A DNA stretch of 42,911 nt, taken from assembly GCA_964369315.1 (NCBI GenBank), contig CAYJEJ010000007.1, positions 1 to 42,911 of the forward strand, written 5' to 3'. Below the pieces are notes generated by a model, which was not told the DNA's origin, did not search any database, and saw only the letters and a program-made list of their open reading frames with translations. The stretch's first letter is position 1, and each line of letters starts with the position of its first letter. Origin of the DNA: CAYJEJ01 sp964369315 (GTDB lineage: Bacteria; Pseudomonadota; Alphaproteobacteria; UBA3830; JAIRWN01). Positions 8,564 through 16,742 of this stretch are shown here, piece after piece. The position numbers and the translations under genes were made by a program.

Positions 8564-9317
8564 TTAAGTTTTATTAAATAGAAAAAAGTCCATACAATTA
8601 ACAAACTTTATCGGAGATCCAAATATTTTAATACAATCATACGGTTTCATATTTTCGCCGAGCAAATCATGTCTTAACAATTTCAAATCACTCCTTTTAG
8701 CAGTATGCACCGTGTACCACCAAGGGCTCCTCCACCCCCACAAAATTCCTTCATGTTTGAAAAACAAACTTTTCAATAAACTCCAAGCAAAAGAACCATC
8801 CCCCGCGATACAAACTATTCCACCTCTTTTAACTATTCTGGATAACGCATCCATAAAATTCGACAAACCCGCAGGAGGAATACTATAATAAACGCCAAAC
8901 ACCAAAATAAAGTCATATTTTGCAGATTCAATATTCGTCAAATTTTTGTCAGAGATAAAATTAAGCTTATCTTTACCAATTTGCTTTTCCAAATAAGGAA
9001 CAACTTCATCCGTACATTCTTGAAGATGAACATCAAAGCCCTTTTCGATTAATTTTTTCTCTATAATACCCACACCACAACCAACCGATAATATCTTGAT
9101 TTTTTATTAGGGATGATGTCTTTAACAATTGATTCAATAAAATCTGCTACCTGAAGTCTCCATTTTATGAAATCATGATTTATTTCAACTTGCTCTTTTG
9201 TCAATTTTTTATAAAAATCACTATACAAACCGTTAATGTCCACAAACTCATTTAAATTCAAACCATGCCAATGCGTTTGAAAAAAGGAATATTCAATATC
9301 TTATTCAATATATTCAT
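8564..9317 (-). pseudogene. Class I SAM methyltransferase with two homopolymer frameshifts
   Basis: Three frame pieces make one gene. ATG at 9317, nine bases past the upstream stop, opens MNILNKILNIPFF. Adding one base to the six-base run at 9280-9285 leads into THWHGLNLNEFVDING. Adding one base to the six-base run at 9100-9105 restores ILSVGCGVGIIEKKL, the SAM-binding motif, which continues to the stop at 8564. With both changes the gene is exactly 252 codons (251 residues). The later part has DFILVFGVYYSIPPAGL and IVKRGGIVCIAGDG, which fit a small-molecule or glycan methyltransferase. As sequenced it cannot make the whole protein. It could be a decaying gene, a second kind of phase-variable gene, or two base-calling errors. 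Confidence 0.65.
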
Positions 9318-9325
9318 CTTAATAT

Positions 9326-10402
9326 TCACCTTATACATGCAAATGTTGTTCTTTTGTAATAACCTTTAAAAGGCTCTCTATTATCCTCGTCGTCACCTAG
9401 GGGAATTACTTCTGTAAAGCTACTATTAGATTTTATCCACTTCTGTATAAATTCAACATTCCAACCATCCAATGCTCCAGCAAAAGCTGATTCATGCTCT
9501 TGACCAGTATCGATAAATAAAACCTTACCTGTTATTTTATCAATCATTTTAATCAAATTTTCAGCAGTGCAGGAGCTTTTCCCCAAAACAAAATGATGCA
9601 AGACACTAAACATTGACACCACATCATAATTCTTACCATCATTTACGAGTCTCTCTAATGCTAATGCAATATCCGAAAGGATGAAATTCTCTCTGTTCAA
9701 ACCATAAACCTTAAAACCTATTTCCATACCAAATGGATCTCTATCAACCCCGTACGATAAAAACCCCAATTCTGACATCTTTTTAACAAACCAACCATAG
9801 CTAGAACCTACGTCCATATAAGTATTTTGATATTCTAAATTATTAATATTTACTGACCTCAGAAAACTATCCATCATATCAAAACGATCCTTACACTGTC
9901 TGATTAAAATCCAATTTTCCGAAAGCTCTGGAGCCTCAACTGGTTGATATAACCACTTCTGCTTATTAATCCATAAAACATCTAAGGCCAATTGTTGTAA
10001 AGGTGTATAAACCGCCTCATCATCATAAATCATCACTTTTATGCTTTTTTCACCTCTCATAAAAGCCCTAGCTATCCTATGATTACCATCTATAACTTCA
10101 TAGTATGAAGAACTCCTTATAGGTCGAACCCAAACAGGCATAAGAGAATCACTTTGACCAGGTTGAGCAGGCAGATTCAACTCTATCCCTCTATGCTGGT
10201 CTATAAATCGTCTCATTAATTGAGGAATATATTCAGGTCTATCATAAAAACATTGACCTGTAAGTGCCATACACCTTGAAATATTTTTATAATACTCAGT
10301 GTTTTTAAGAATCTCATCATCAAAAACCTTTTCTCCTATTTCATCGTACAATTTCAACAAATCAACCCTATAACCTTTGGTTACAGGTGTCAATGGTCTC
10401 AT
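9326..10402 (-). CDS. ParB-like domain fused to a SAM methyltransferase
   Basis: A 358-residue protein. The first half contains YYEVIDGNHRIARAF (around residues 101-113), the DGNHR motif of the ParB/sulfiredoxin-like fold, which in several families binds or hydrolyses nucleotides. The second half is a class I methyltransferase with TYMDVGSSYGWFVKKM (from residue 194), YGVDRDPFG and VVSMFSVLHHF. I infer a bifunctional or regulated sugar-modifying enzyme rather than a chromosome-partition protein, because the DNA-binding part of ParB is absent and the neighbours are glycan genes. The ATG overlaps the preceding gene's stop (ATGA). Confidence 0.7.
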   Translation of the reverse strand: MRPLTPVTKGYRVDLLKLYDEIGEKVFDDEILKNTEYYKNISRCMALTGQCFYDRPEYIPQLMRRFIDQHRGIELNLPAQPGQSDSLMPVWVRPIRSSSYYEVIDGNHRIARAFMRGEKSIKVMIYDDEAVYTPLQQLALDVLWINKQKWLYQPVEAPELSENWILIRQCKDRFDMMDSFLRSVNINNLEYQNTYMDVGSSYGWFVKKMSELGFLSYGVDRDPFGMEIGFKVYGLNRENFILSDIALALERLVNDGKNYDVVSMFSVLHHFVLGKSSCTAENLIKMIDKITGKVLFIDTGQEHESAFAGALDGWNVEFIQKWIKSNSSFTEVIPLGDDEDNREPFKGYYKRTTFACIR

Positions 10403-10674
10403 AAATCGCCTATTAATTCAGCATATTTAGCGGCTCTTATACCATTTTCTCCGCCACATAATAGATGATCTATATCAACGTAAAACGCACGATACTTGGC
10501 TTTCATTATTTCATAAGATTTATATATTTTCCTATATGTAGGTCTTAACAATCTTTTCACACCATCACCAAAATAACCATCGAACATTCTCATAACATCT
10601 CGCCTTTTTAAAATCGAATTCAACCATGAATAAAAATATGGCTTTGAAGTAGCATAACCATCCAAAAATTCCAT
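10399..10674 (-). CDS. Hypothetical protein of 91 residues in the glycan operon
   Basis: A short basic protein beginning MEFLDGYATSKPYFYSWL and ending YAELIGDL; I recognise no family. It has no signal peptide or membrane segment. The ATGA overlap with the following ParB-like/methyltransferase gene argues that it is translated. The ribosome-binding site is poor (AAGG directly abuts the ATG), and an in-frame stop lies about 30 bases upstream, so the real start may be slightly earlier at a rare codon. It could also be a remnant of a longer gene. Confidence 0.5.
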   Translation of the reverse strand: MEFLDGYATSKPYFYSWLNSILKRRDVMRMFDGYFGDGVKRLLRPTYRKIYKSYEIMKAKYRAFYVDIDHLLCGGENGIRAAKYAELIGDL

Positions 10675-10734
10675 CCTTAAAAAGTTAATGCTCTCATTTC
10701 AATCAGTACTGGTAAAAGAAAAATTCTTAGTAAA

Positions 10735-11763
10735 TTATCCGATATAAGAAAAGACATTGGGTTCACAAGGTAGCAATGCCGGTATTTCATATTTATCTAA
10801 TTTTTTGCCAAAAATATCTTGTAATTTGTCTGGATTAAAAGTCGTTTCTTCTAAAAAATCTTTATAAGAAATCAAAGAGACAATCCCTTTTTCACCCAAT
10901 AATTTGTTTATATAAATCGCATAGTTATATACCACCGCTTCTGGCATCTCAACAAATGAACTTGCATTAAAAAAATAATCTATTTGGGTATTAATAAGTT
11001 CAATCTGCCAAGGTGCAATACATATGATTTCTAGCTCTGTATCGTTTGAAAATCTAATTTCATCAAGATTTTTCGTATCTAAATAATCCTTAACAGCATT
11101 ACCAAAAAAAGACCTTAAATACTCTGTTCCAACATATAAATTGGGAACCATATCCAAATAAATCACTTTCCTTATATTTTGATACCTTTTTAACATTAGA
11201 TGCAAATGAGAGCCGTACCCCCCCCCTATTTCCATTAATGAAAAAATGCTTGGAAAATTAATTTTGTTTGAAAGAAATTGTATACGGAAAGATTGCCTTA
11301 AATAATGAAGAGCGACCTCTGTTTTTCCTAATATTACCTTATCCACACACCCAAAAGAACTTGAATCCTTCATATCAAAATCCGATAAGAGGTTCCCAAT
11401 CTCCCTGTTCGAGGATAATATATATTGAATTAAGTTCAACTTTTCTTCATGAATTGACCTAAACCTACATTGAGTGTCTTCTATAAGTTTTCCAATTCTT
11501 TTTATAAAAGGTAAATTATATACACACCATTTCAGAAGTTTATTAATCTTAGATGGATCCTCATTCCATAAATTAATTATTACATTATCACAATAACTGG
11601 TTCCAACTCCACTATTGTAACCTCTAAAATCAGATAAGCCATTTTTTAAAATTTGATCTATTATATTTCTGCATTTAAACTGCCAATACCTTCCCGCAGA
11701 GTACAGTTGCATATTATTTAATTTTTCATCCTTTAACATCTGTTCTAATAAAACATGTTTCAT
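10735..11763 (-). CDS. Putative sugar O-methyltransferase with an in-frame G9 tract (ON)
   Basis: A 342-residue TIGR04371-type putative sugar O-methyltransferase. Landmarks are SAGRYWQFK near the N-terminus, LSDFRGYN, the SAM site SLMEIGGGYGSHLHLM (residues 175-190), VIYLDMVPNLYVG and EYLRSFF. The start at 11763 has GGAGG five to nine bases upstream; an earlier TTG is less likely. The three glycines of the SAM motif are encoded by nine consecutive G, so one slip would destroy the SAM site and truncate the protein. It is closely related in layout to the gene at 605-1484 and lies 26 bases after the ABC transporter. Confidence 0.85.
   Translation of the reverse strand: MKHVLLEQMLKDEKLNNMQLYSAGRYWQFKCRNIIDQILKNGLSDFRGYNSGVGTSYCDNVIINLWNEDPSKINKLLKWCVYNLPFIKRIGKLIEDTQCRFRSIHEEKLNLIQYILSSNREIGNLLSDFDMKDSSSFGCVDKVILGKTEVALHYLRQSFRIQFLSNKINFPSIFSLMEIGGGYGSHLHLMLKRYQNIRKVIYLDMVPNLYVGTEYLRSFFGNAVKDYLDTKNLDEIRFSNDTELEIICIAPWQIELINTQIDYFFNASSFVEMPEAVVYNYAIYINKLLGEKGIVSLISYKDFLEETTFNPDKLQDIFGKKLDKYEIPALLPCEPNVFSYIG
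11218..11226 (-). repeat. Poly-G tract, G9 inside SAM motif I (ON state)
   Basis: Nine G on the minus strand encode Gly-Gly-Gly of EIGGGYGS in the sugar O-methyltransferase. G9 is in frame; G8 or G10 would be out of frame. GGG is not the only choice of glycine codon in this AT-rich genome. Confidence 0.9.
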
Positions 11764-11789
11764 ATTACCCCCTCCCTTACACAAATCAA

Positions 11790-13526
11790 TTAAAGCTCTT
11801 CATAGGTTGTTATACGCGAGATTTTGCCGTTTTGCATACAGATGATTCTATCGCAGTTTTTGAGTGTTGTCGTCCTATGTGCAATCATTATCACCGTACG
11901 CTCTCGACTGACCATATCTATCGTCTCCATCAGCTTTGATTCGGTCTCATTATCTAGTGCCGATGTCGCCTCATCAAAAATTAAGACTTCTGGTTGACGA
12001 TAAAGTGCCCGAGCAATCGAAATCCTTTGCCGTTCTCCACCTGAAAGCCTAATCCCCCGTTCTCCAACCAATGTCTTGACGCCATCAGGCAACTTACTTA
12101 TAAGCCCCCTTAGCTGAGCAGCGTCAATTGCCGAATTCAGCCTTAGTTCATTAATATCTGAATCGCCAAATGCTATGTTTGATTCAATTGTATCGTCTGT
12201 TAAGTAAACAGCCTGAGGGACATAGCCAATCAATTTGTGCCACTGTAAAGAATTCACTGGATATTTGCCATCCACCAGAATAGCTCCTTCACAGGGACGC
12301 AACAACCCCAATATTAAATCAATTAACGTTGACTTGCCTGAACCCGTTTCGCCAATAACCCCAATACTCTCACCCTTCTTAATTTCAAAAGAAACGTCGG
12401 ATATCGCATGCTTTTCAACATTGATATAACTGAAACTCGCATTTTTTAAAGCAATGCTATCATTAAACCTAAAATTAGGTTCATCGCAATAATTCTCACC
12501 AGCTGTTACAACAGTGTATTCTTCATAAACCCGCTCTATTGAAGGTATTGCGGATTTAAAGCTGTTCAGCTGCATCATCAATCGGTTAACACCTGGCATT
12601 AACCGGAACCCAACGTATAAATAGCCGCCCATTGTCCCAATCATTTGTATGGGGCTTTTATGGTCTAAACAAAGCATCGCAATTGTTAAGACAAACAGAC
12701 CCACAAACAAGACCTCAATAACCAGCCTTGGCATGGCATTGGCAACAGTTTGCATCGCCTGTAAACCTGATTGTTTCTTTGAATATTTGTTATACGCCTC
12801 TATAAATGCCTTTCTTTTACCCAACAGAACCACCTCTTTAAAGGCACCAAAAAACTGGTGAAGGTTCAGATGAGTAAACATAGCAACCTGTTGAATGTTC
12901 ACACCAAACTTATAAAACCTTGGCAAGACTAGTTTAATCACAGTCAATGTAATTATAACGCTGATACAAAAAACAGTAAAAGCAACCGAAGGATTCATAT
13001 AAACAACCATCGAAACCAGCCCAATAAAAACAGCCCCTTCCGATAAAATGGTTGCAATTGCCATCATCCCAACAGAAAACATCTGCAATGTATCACTGCC
13101 TATAACCTGCATCCCAAAGGACGAATTTCTTGTAAGAAAAAAGCCATAATCGACGTCTGCATACCTATAAAGCATTTTACGTTTAAACATGTAAAACATT
13201 TTTTGTATTGAAAAATTTTGAAAAAAAACTTCTACCGCTGAAATTAAATTTTTTATTAAATATATAAGTCCAACACCAATAGATATATAAAAAACCACTC
13301 TCCCCGCGGTTAGGTTTTCTGTAATACCAAGAATTTTAAGATATTTAACGCCAACTTCAGGCTGACTTAATACCTGAGCAAAAATTACTATTATCGAAGC
13401 AGTTAACATTTCGAAAACAGACGAGCACAAGGCAAAAAGAACAAGAAAAAGCCATTTGATTTTCTCATCCCTTGTCAGTAAAAAACGCAACTTGCTAATT
13501 GCGGATAAGACAGATGGTGAAGACAA
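11790..13526 (-). CDS. ABC transporter, fused permease and ATPase (lipid-linked glycan flippase-like)
   Basis: A 578-residue half-transporter of the MsbA/PglK type. The N-terminal 320 or so residues have about six membrane segments. The ATPase domain has Walker A GETGSGKSTL (about residue 392), signature LSGGERQRISIARAL (about 494), Walker B VLIFDEATSAL (about 515) and the switch histidine MIAHRTTT (about 548). In a glycan locus such proteins usually flip lipid-linked oligosaccharides or lipid A-core across the inner membrane. The start is a TTG with AAGGAG 11 bases upstream. It follows a probable gene remnant by two bases and precedes the sugar O-methyltransferase. Confidence 0.88.
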   Translation of the reverse strand: MSSPSVLSAISKLRFLLTRDEKIKWLFLVLFALCSSVFEMLTASIIVIFAQVLSQPEVGVKYLKILGITENLTAGRVVFYISIGVGLIYLIKNLISAVEVFFQNFSIQKMFYMFKRKMLYRYADVDYGFFLTRNSSFGMQVIGSDTLQMFSVGMMAIATILSEGAVFIGLVSMVVYMNPSVAFTVFCISVIITLTVIKLVLPRFYKFGVNIQQVAMFTHLNLHQFFGAFKEVVLLGKRKAFIEAYNKYSKKQSGLQAMQTVANAMPRLVIEVLFVGLFVLTIAMLCLDHKSPIQMIGTMGGYLYVGFRLMPGVNRLMMQLNSFKSAIPSIERVYEEYTVVTAGENYCDEPNFRFNDSIALKNASFSYINVEKHAISDVSFEIKKGESIGVIGETGSGKSTLIDLILGLLRPCEGAILVDGKYPVNSLQWHKLIGYVPQAVYLTDDTIESNIAFGDSDINELRLNSAIDAAQLRGLISKLPDGVKTLVGERGIRLSGGERQRISIARALYRQPEVLIFDEATSALDNETESKLMETIDMVSRERTVIMIAHRTTTLKNCDRIICMQNGKISRITTYEEL

Positions 13527-13528
13527 TG

Positions 13529-13696
13529 TTATTGTTTCTCCTTTTTAGACCAGCACGAGTAAGGAATATTACCTTTGCATAATTTCAAATCTTTTGACTG
13601 CACTTGCTGAATAAAACTAGCATTCATAAAAAGAGCTCTAAAATAATTACCGTCAAAACCGCAAGTGATTGTTTTTCCGTTACTCAGAGTGCTTCC
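13529..13696 (-). pseudogene. Probable C-terminal remnant of a decayed gene
   Basis: An open frame of 55 codons with no good start ends at TAA 13529, two bases before the ABC transporter start. It reads GKTITCGFDGNYFRALF, then NIPYSCWSKKEKQ, which looks like real protein rather than random sequence. Just upstream in another frame, SARAELFGVDFHCKEAL joins sensibly if two bases of a CTCT repeat near 13685 are lost. Further upstream the frame is closed. I do not recognise the family. A small unannotated peptide gene is the alternative. Confidence 0.35.
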
Positions 13697-13810
13697 TTAC
13701 AATGAAAATCAACGCCAAACAATTCTGCTCGAGCAGAGTATCACAGTTAGACTAGAATTTAAATGTTTTTTAACAGACGGTTAATTATTAAAACCGACAT
13801 CGAACAACTA

Positions 13811-14748
13811 TTAAATATGAAATTTCTCAATATCTATCTGACATCCATTGCCTGACTTAAATAATAATTGGAAACCCCTATCAGTTTTTTCATAAATACC
13901 GCCATCAACAACAGTACCAGAAGATTGATTTGACCCAACTACTAACAAACCATGTTTCTCAAGAGCATTATAAATATTGCCTAATACACACTGAGACTCA
14001 GTCTGAGAAAAATAAGAATTATTTAAAACATTCATTGCCCTAATAACATTAAAAGATGCTGACATCGGCTTTAATAGGTCATGTTTTCCCACAACAAACC
14101 TAGTATCAATACTAGCTTTTTTCAAAACACTAGGGGAAACAACTGTTAATTTATAAGGCGAGATTAAACCATCTTTATATTTTTTTAAAAGAGGTTGCAC
14201 AAAAAATTTATCAACAAAATATTTTATAATATGATTTATTGGATAATGCTTATAACTATCTCTCTTGAAATTGTAAAAAACAAAAGGGGGAAAAAGCACC
14301 TCAAGAACCTTTCCGTCCTCACTTAATGTTAACTTTTTGTTACCTTTTGATAAAACATATAAATAAGGATTATAGTCTGATGCAAAATAACGAATACTAG
14401 AAAAATTTAATGCTATCTTGTTAAAAAAATCAAGGGCAGTTCTGCCATCACTGACACCAACATCATGGACAGACAATTCTACTAAATTGTCCTGCATTTT
14501 ATTCAAATAAGAAATAGCAACACTATCAAATTCAGCAAATCTATTGGAATAAGTTCTCTTATATGCTCCTCGCTCATCTGAAAAACGCAATAATATCCTT
14601 TCTGCTATCTCATCAGCTCCTGGAAGGTCAGTTATAACATCATAAAGCGTTATACTTAGATTTTTCTCTTCCTTACGAAGAAATGTACCCCCCCCCCCTG
14701 GACGGACCTAATCGCATCGGATAGCTTGAAAATACCAGTTTTCAGCAT
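13811..14748 (-). CDS. Methyltransferase-like protein, switched off by a G11 tract directly behind tsf
   Basis: The main open frame covers VHDVGVSDGRTALDFF (SAM motif I-like), RYFASDYNPYL, FNVIRAMNVLNNSYF and NALEKHGLLVVGSNQ, a CheR-like or other class I methyltransferase pattern. No good start exists for it on its own. The true start is ATG at 14748, with GGGAGG eight bases upstream, giving MLKTGIFKLSDAIRSVQ followed by G11 (14688-14698). As sequenced this stops after 30 residues. With G9 or G12 it reads into TFLRKEEKNLSITLYD and the main frame; at G9 it is exactly 312 codons (311 residues). It begins 15 bases after the tsf stop, so it should share the ribosomal transcript. Substrate unknown. 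Confidence 0.75.
14688..14698 (-). repeat. Poly-G tract, G11 on the coding strand (OFF state)
   Basis: Eleven G on the minus strand lie 51 bases into the methyltransferase-like gene that follows tsf. G9 or G12 restores the frame; G11 gives a 30-residue peptide. It is the longest mononucleotide G run in the window. Confidence 0.9.
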
Positions 14749-14762
14749 TCCACAAGCCTCCC

Positions 14763-15686
14763 TTATTTAACTTGGGATGCAACTTCAGCGGCAAAATCGA
14801 CCTGATTTTTTTCTATACCGTCCCCGAGAAGAAACATCTTAAAGTCAGATAATTTTATCTCTGCTCCCAAGTCCTTTGATAGCTTATTAACAACATCAGC
14901 AACCCTTGATTCGCCATCGATTACAAATGTTTGTTCTAATAAGACGACCTCAGCAAAGAATTTTTGCAACCTGCCCTCAACCATTTTTTCAATAACGTTT
15001 TCAGGGCGACCTGTGGTTTTTGCTTGCTCAATCAGGACGGTTTTTTCTCTTTCTATCGTTTCAGCAGGCAAGTTTTCCCTAGAGACGACCTGCGGCTTGG
15101 TCGCAGCAATATGCATCGCGATTTGCTTACCCAATGCAGACAGCTTATCCTGAGAGGCTGCCGACTCTAAAGCAACCAAAACACCAATTTTTCCCAAACC
15201 AGTAGAAACCGCACTATGTGTATATGCGACAACCACTCCATTATTAACCTCTAGATACTCAACACGCCTTAAAGACATGTTTTCACCAATGACAGAAATC
15301 AAATTGGTTAATTCTTCTTCTGCAGTAATGCCTGAACTTAACTTAAGCTTTTTAACATTTTCTATGTCTGTTCCAAAATTTTCATAGCAAGCATCACCAA
15401 GTGACCTGACATAATTTTGAAACAGCTCATTTCTGCCAACAAAGTCTGTCTCGGCATTAACCTCGATAACAACGCCTTTTGTTCCATAAGTTTTTGCAAA
15501 AACGAGCCCCTCAGCAGCAGTGCGACCAGCTTTCTTGGCAGCAGCGGCCAAACCTTTCTTGCGTAGCCAATCTATCGCAGCCTCCATATCACCGCCATTT
15601 TCCACCAAGGATTTCTTACAATCCATCATACCAGCACCAGTACGCTCACGTAATTCTCTAACCATCGCGGCAGTTACTTCTGTCAT
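14763..15686 (-). CDS. tsf: Translation elongation factor Ts
   Basis: EF-Ts recharges EF-Tu by exchanging GDP for GTP. The protein opens MTEVTAAMVRELRERTGAGM and MMDCKKSLVENGGDMEAAIDWL, the family signature, and has the two core repeats with VIEVNAETDFVGRN and HIAATKPQVVSRE. Its length of 307 residues is normal. I chose ATG at 15686 with AGAGGTG upstream; an in-frame GTG at 15695 is itself part of that ribosome-binding site. It follows rpsB by 40 bases. The pyrH and frr genes that often follow tsf are absent, replaced by a methyltransferase-like gene. Confidence 0.97.
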   Translation of the reverse strand: MTEVTAAMVRELRERTGAGMMDCKKSLVENGGDMEAAIDWLRKKGLAAAAKKAGRTAAEGLVFAKTYGTKGVVIEVNAETDFVGRNELFQNYVRSLGDACYENFGTDIENVKKLKLSSGITAEEELTNLISVIGENMSLRRVEYLEVNNGVVVAYTHSAVSTGLGKIGVLVALESAASQDKLSALGKQIAMHIAATKPQVVSRENLPAETIEREKTVLIEQAKTTGRPENVIEKMVEGRLQKFFAEVVLLEQTFVIDGESRVADVVNKLSKDLGAEIKLSDFKMFLLGDGIEKNQVDFAAEVASQVK

Positions 15687-15726
15687 TTGAAACACCTCTT
15701 ATTTATGCAATTAAAAATATGAACTT

Positions 15727-16524
15727 TTATTCTGGCTGACCCTCTTTTGTCTCACCACCTTCGGCTGAAACAAAAGCGTCATTAAAAGAGTCCACCGATT
15801 CGCTAGCCCCAAGGTCAACGCCGGAAGCAGACAGTGCCTCTTGCATGCCTGATATAACGGATTGAGAGATTAAATTACAATAAAGTTCAATCGCCTTGGA
15901 CGAATCATCATTGCCTGGGATTGGGTAAGTAATTTTTGTGGGGTCGGAATTGCTGTCACATATCGCAACGGTTGGAATATTCAAACGAACGGCCTCACTA
16001 ATCGCCAAAGAGTCTATATTAGTGTCCATGATGAACAAAAGGTCTGGCACACCGCCCATCTCACGAATTCCGCCCAATGCTTGCTCTAGTTTGTCATGCT
16101 GACGCCTTAGAGATAGAACCTCTTTTTTTGTTAAGCCCAATTCAGGATTGTTAAGTTTCTCATTCAACTGATTAAGCTTGTTGATGGACGCAGAAACCGT
16201 CTTCCAGTTTGTTAACAAACCGCCCAACCAACGACAATTAATATAATATTGTCCACATTTTTTCGCTGCATCCGCGACAACATCGCGTGCCTGACGCTTA
16301 GTGCCGACAAAAAGCACTCTCCCACCTCTGCGAGTGATGTCATGAACGGACTGAAGAGCCTCTTTTAACATAGGCACTGTTTTTTCTAGGTTAATTATGT
16401 GAACGTTGTTACGCACACCATATAAATAATCCAACATCTTAGGATTGCAACGTCTTTTATGGTGACCAAAGTGAACACCTGCTTCAAGTAATTGTTGCAT
16501 AGAGAATTTAGCAAAATCTGACAT
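15727..16524 (-). CDS. rpsB: 30S ribosomal protein S2
   Basis: A 265-residue small-subunit protein. Conserved stretches include LLEAGVHFGHHKRRCNPKM, YLYGVRNNVHIINLEKT, FVGTKRQARDVV, RWLGGLLTNWKT, FIMDTNIDSLAISEA and YPIPGNDDSSKAI. GGGAGG lies 11 bases before the ATG, inside a possible leader hairpin. It is the first gene of an rpsB-tsf operon that appears to continue into the glycan locus. Confidence 0.98.
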   Translation of the reverse strand: MSDFAKFSMQQLLEAGVHFGHHKRRCNPKMLDYLYGVRNNVHIINLEKTVPMLKEALQSVHDITRRGGRVLFVGTKRQARDVVADAAKKCGQYYINCRWLGGLLTNWKTVSASINKLNQLNEKLNNPELGLTKKEVLSLRRQHDKLEQALGGIREMGGVPDLLFIMDTNIDSLAISEAVRLNIPTVAICDSNSDPTKITYPIPGNDDSSKAIELYCNLISQSVISGMQEALSASGVDLGASESVDSFNDAFVSAEGGETKEGQPE

Positions 16525-16531
16525 AATAAAG

Positions 16532-16560
16532 ATTCCTCCCAGTTAAACCTCCGCAGGAAC
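16532..16560 (-). promoter_or_regulatory. Possible rpsB leader hairpin masking the ribosome-binding site
   Basis: On the minus strand GTTCCT (16560-16555) can pair with AGGAAT (16537-16532), with a loop containing GGAGG and ending at the GGGAGG that serves rpsB. S2 represses its own mRNA in gammaproteobacteria through the rpsB leader, so a similar control is plausible, but the pairing is short and unproven. Confidence 0.3.
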
Positions 16561-16617
16561 GACTCGCACACTATGTTTGAGACTGGAACATTAATCCCCG
16601 CGTGTGATATAACCATA

Positions 16618-16645
16618 AATATACACATTTTTTTCATAATCTCAA
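16618..16645 (-). promoter_or_regulatory. Likely promoter of the rpsB-tsf operon
   Basis: Reading the minus strand, TTGAGA (16645-16640), a 16-base spacer and TATATT (16623-16618) fit a housekeeping sigma-70-type promoter about 95 bases before rpsB. It lies in the 218-base region between divergent rpsB and vgrG. Confidence 0.5.
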
Positions 16646-16742
16646 CCCCAAAGAGCACTTTCATCATCTTAATTCTTGCAAGTAGGTTGTGTTTTATGTA
16701 AAATTTAGATTAATTTAAATAAACAACAACATAAAACAGCAA

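Noticed and set aside
9326..10402. A ParB chromosome-partition gene and nearby origin
   Set aside because: Only the DGNHR-type fold is present; there is no helix-turn-helix region, parA or parS-like palindrome, and the rest is a methyltransferase.
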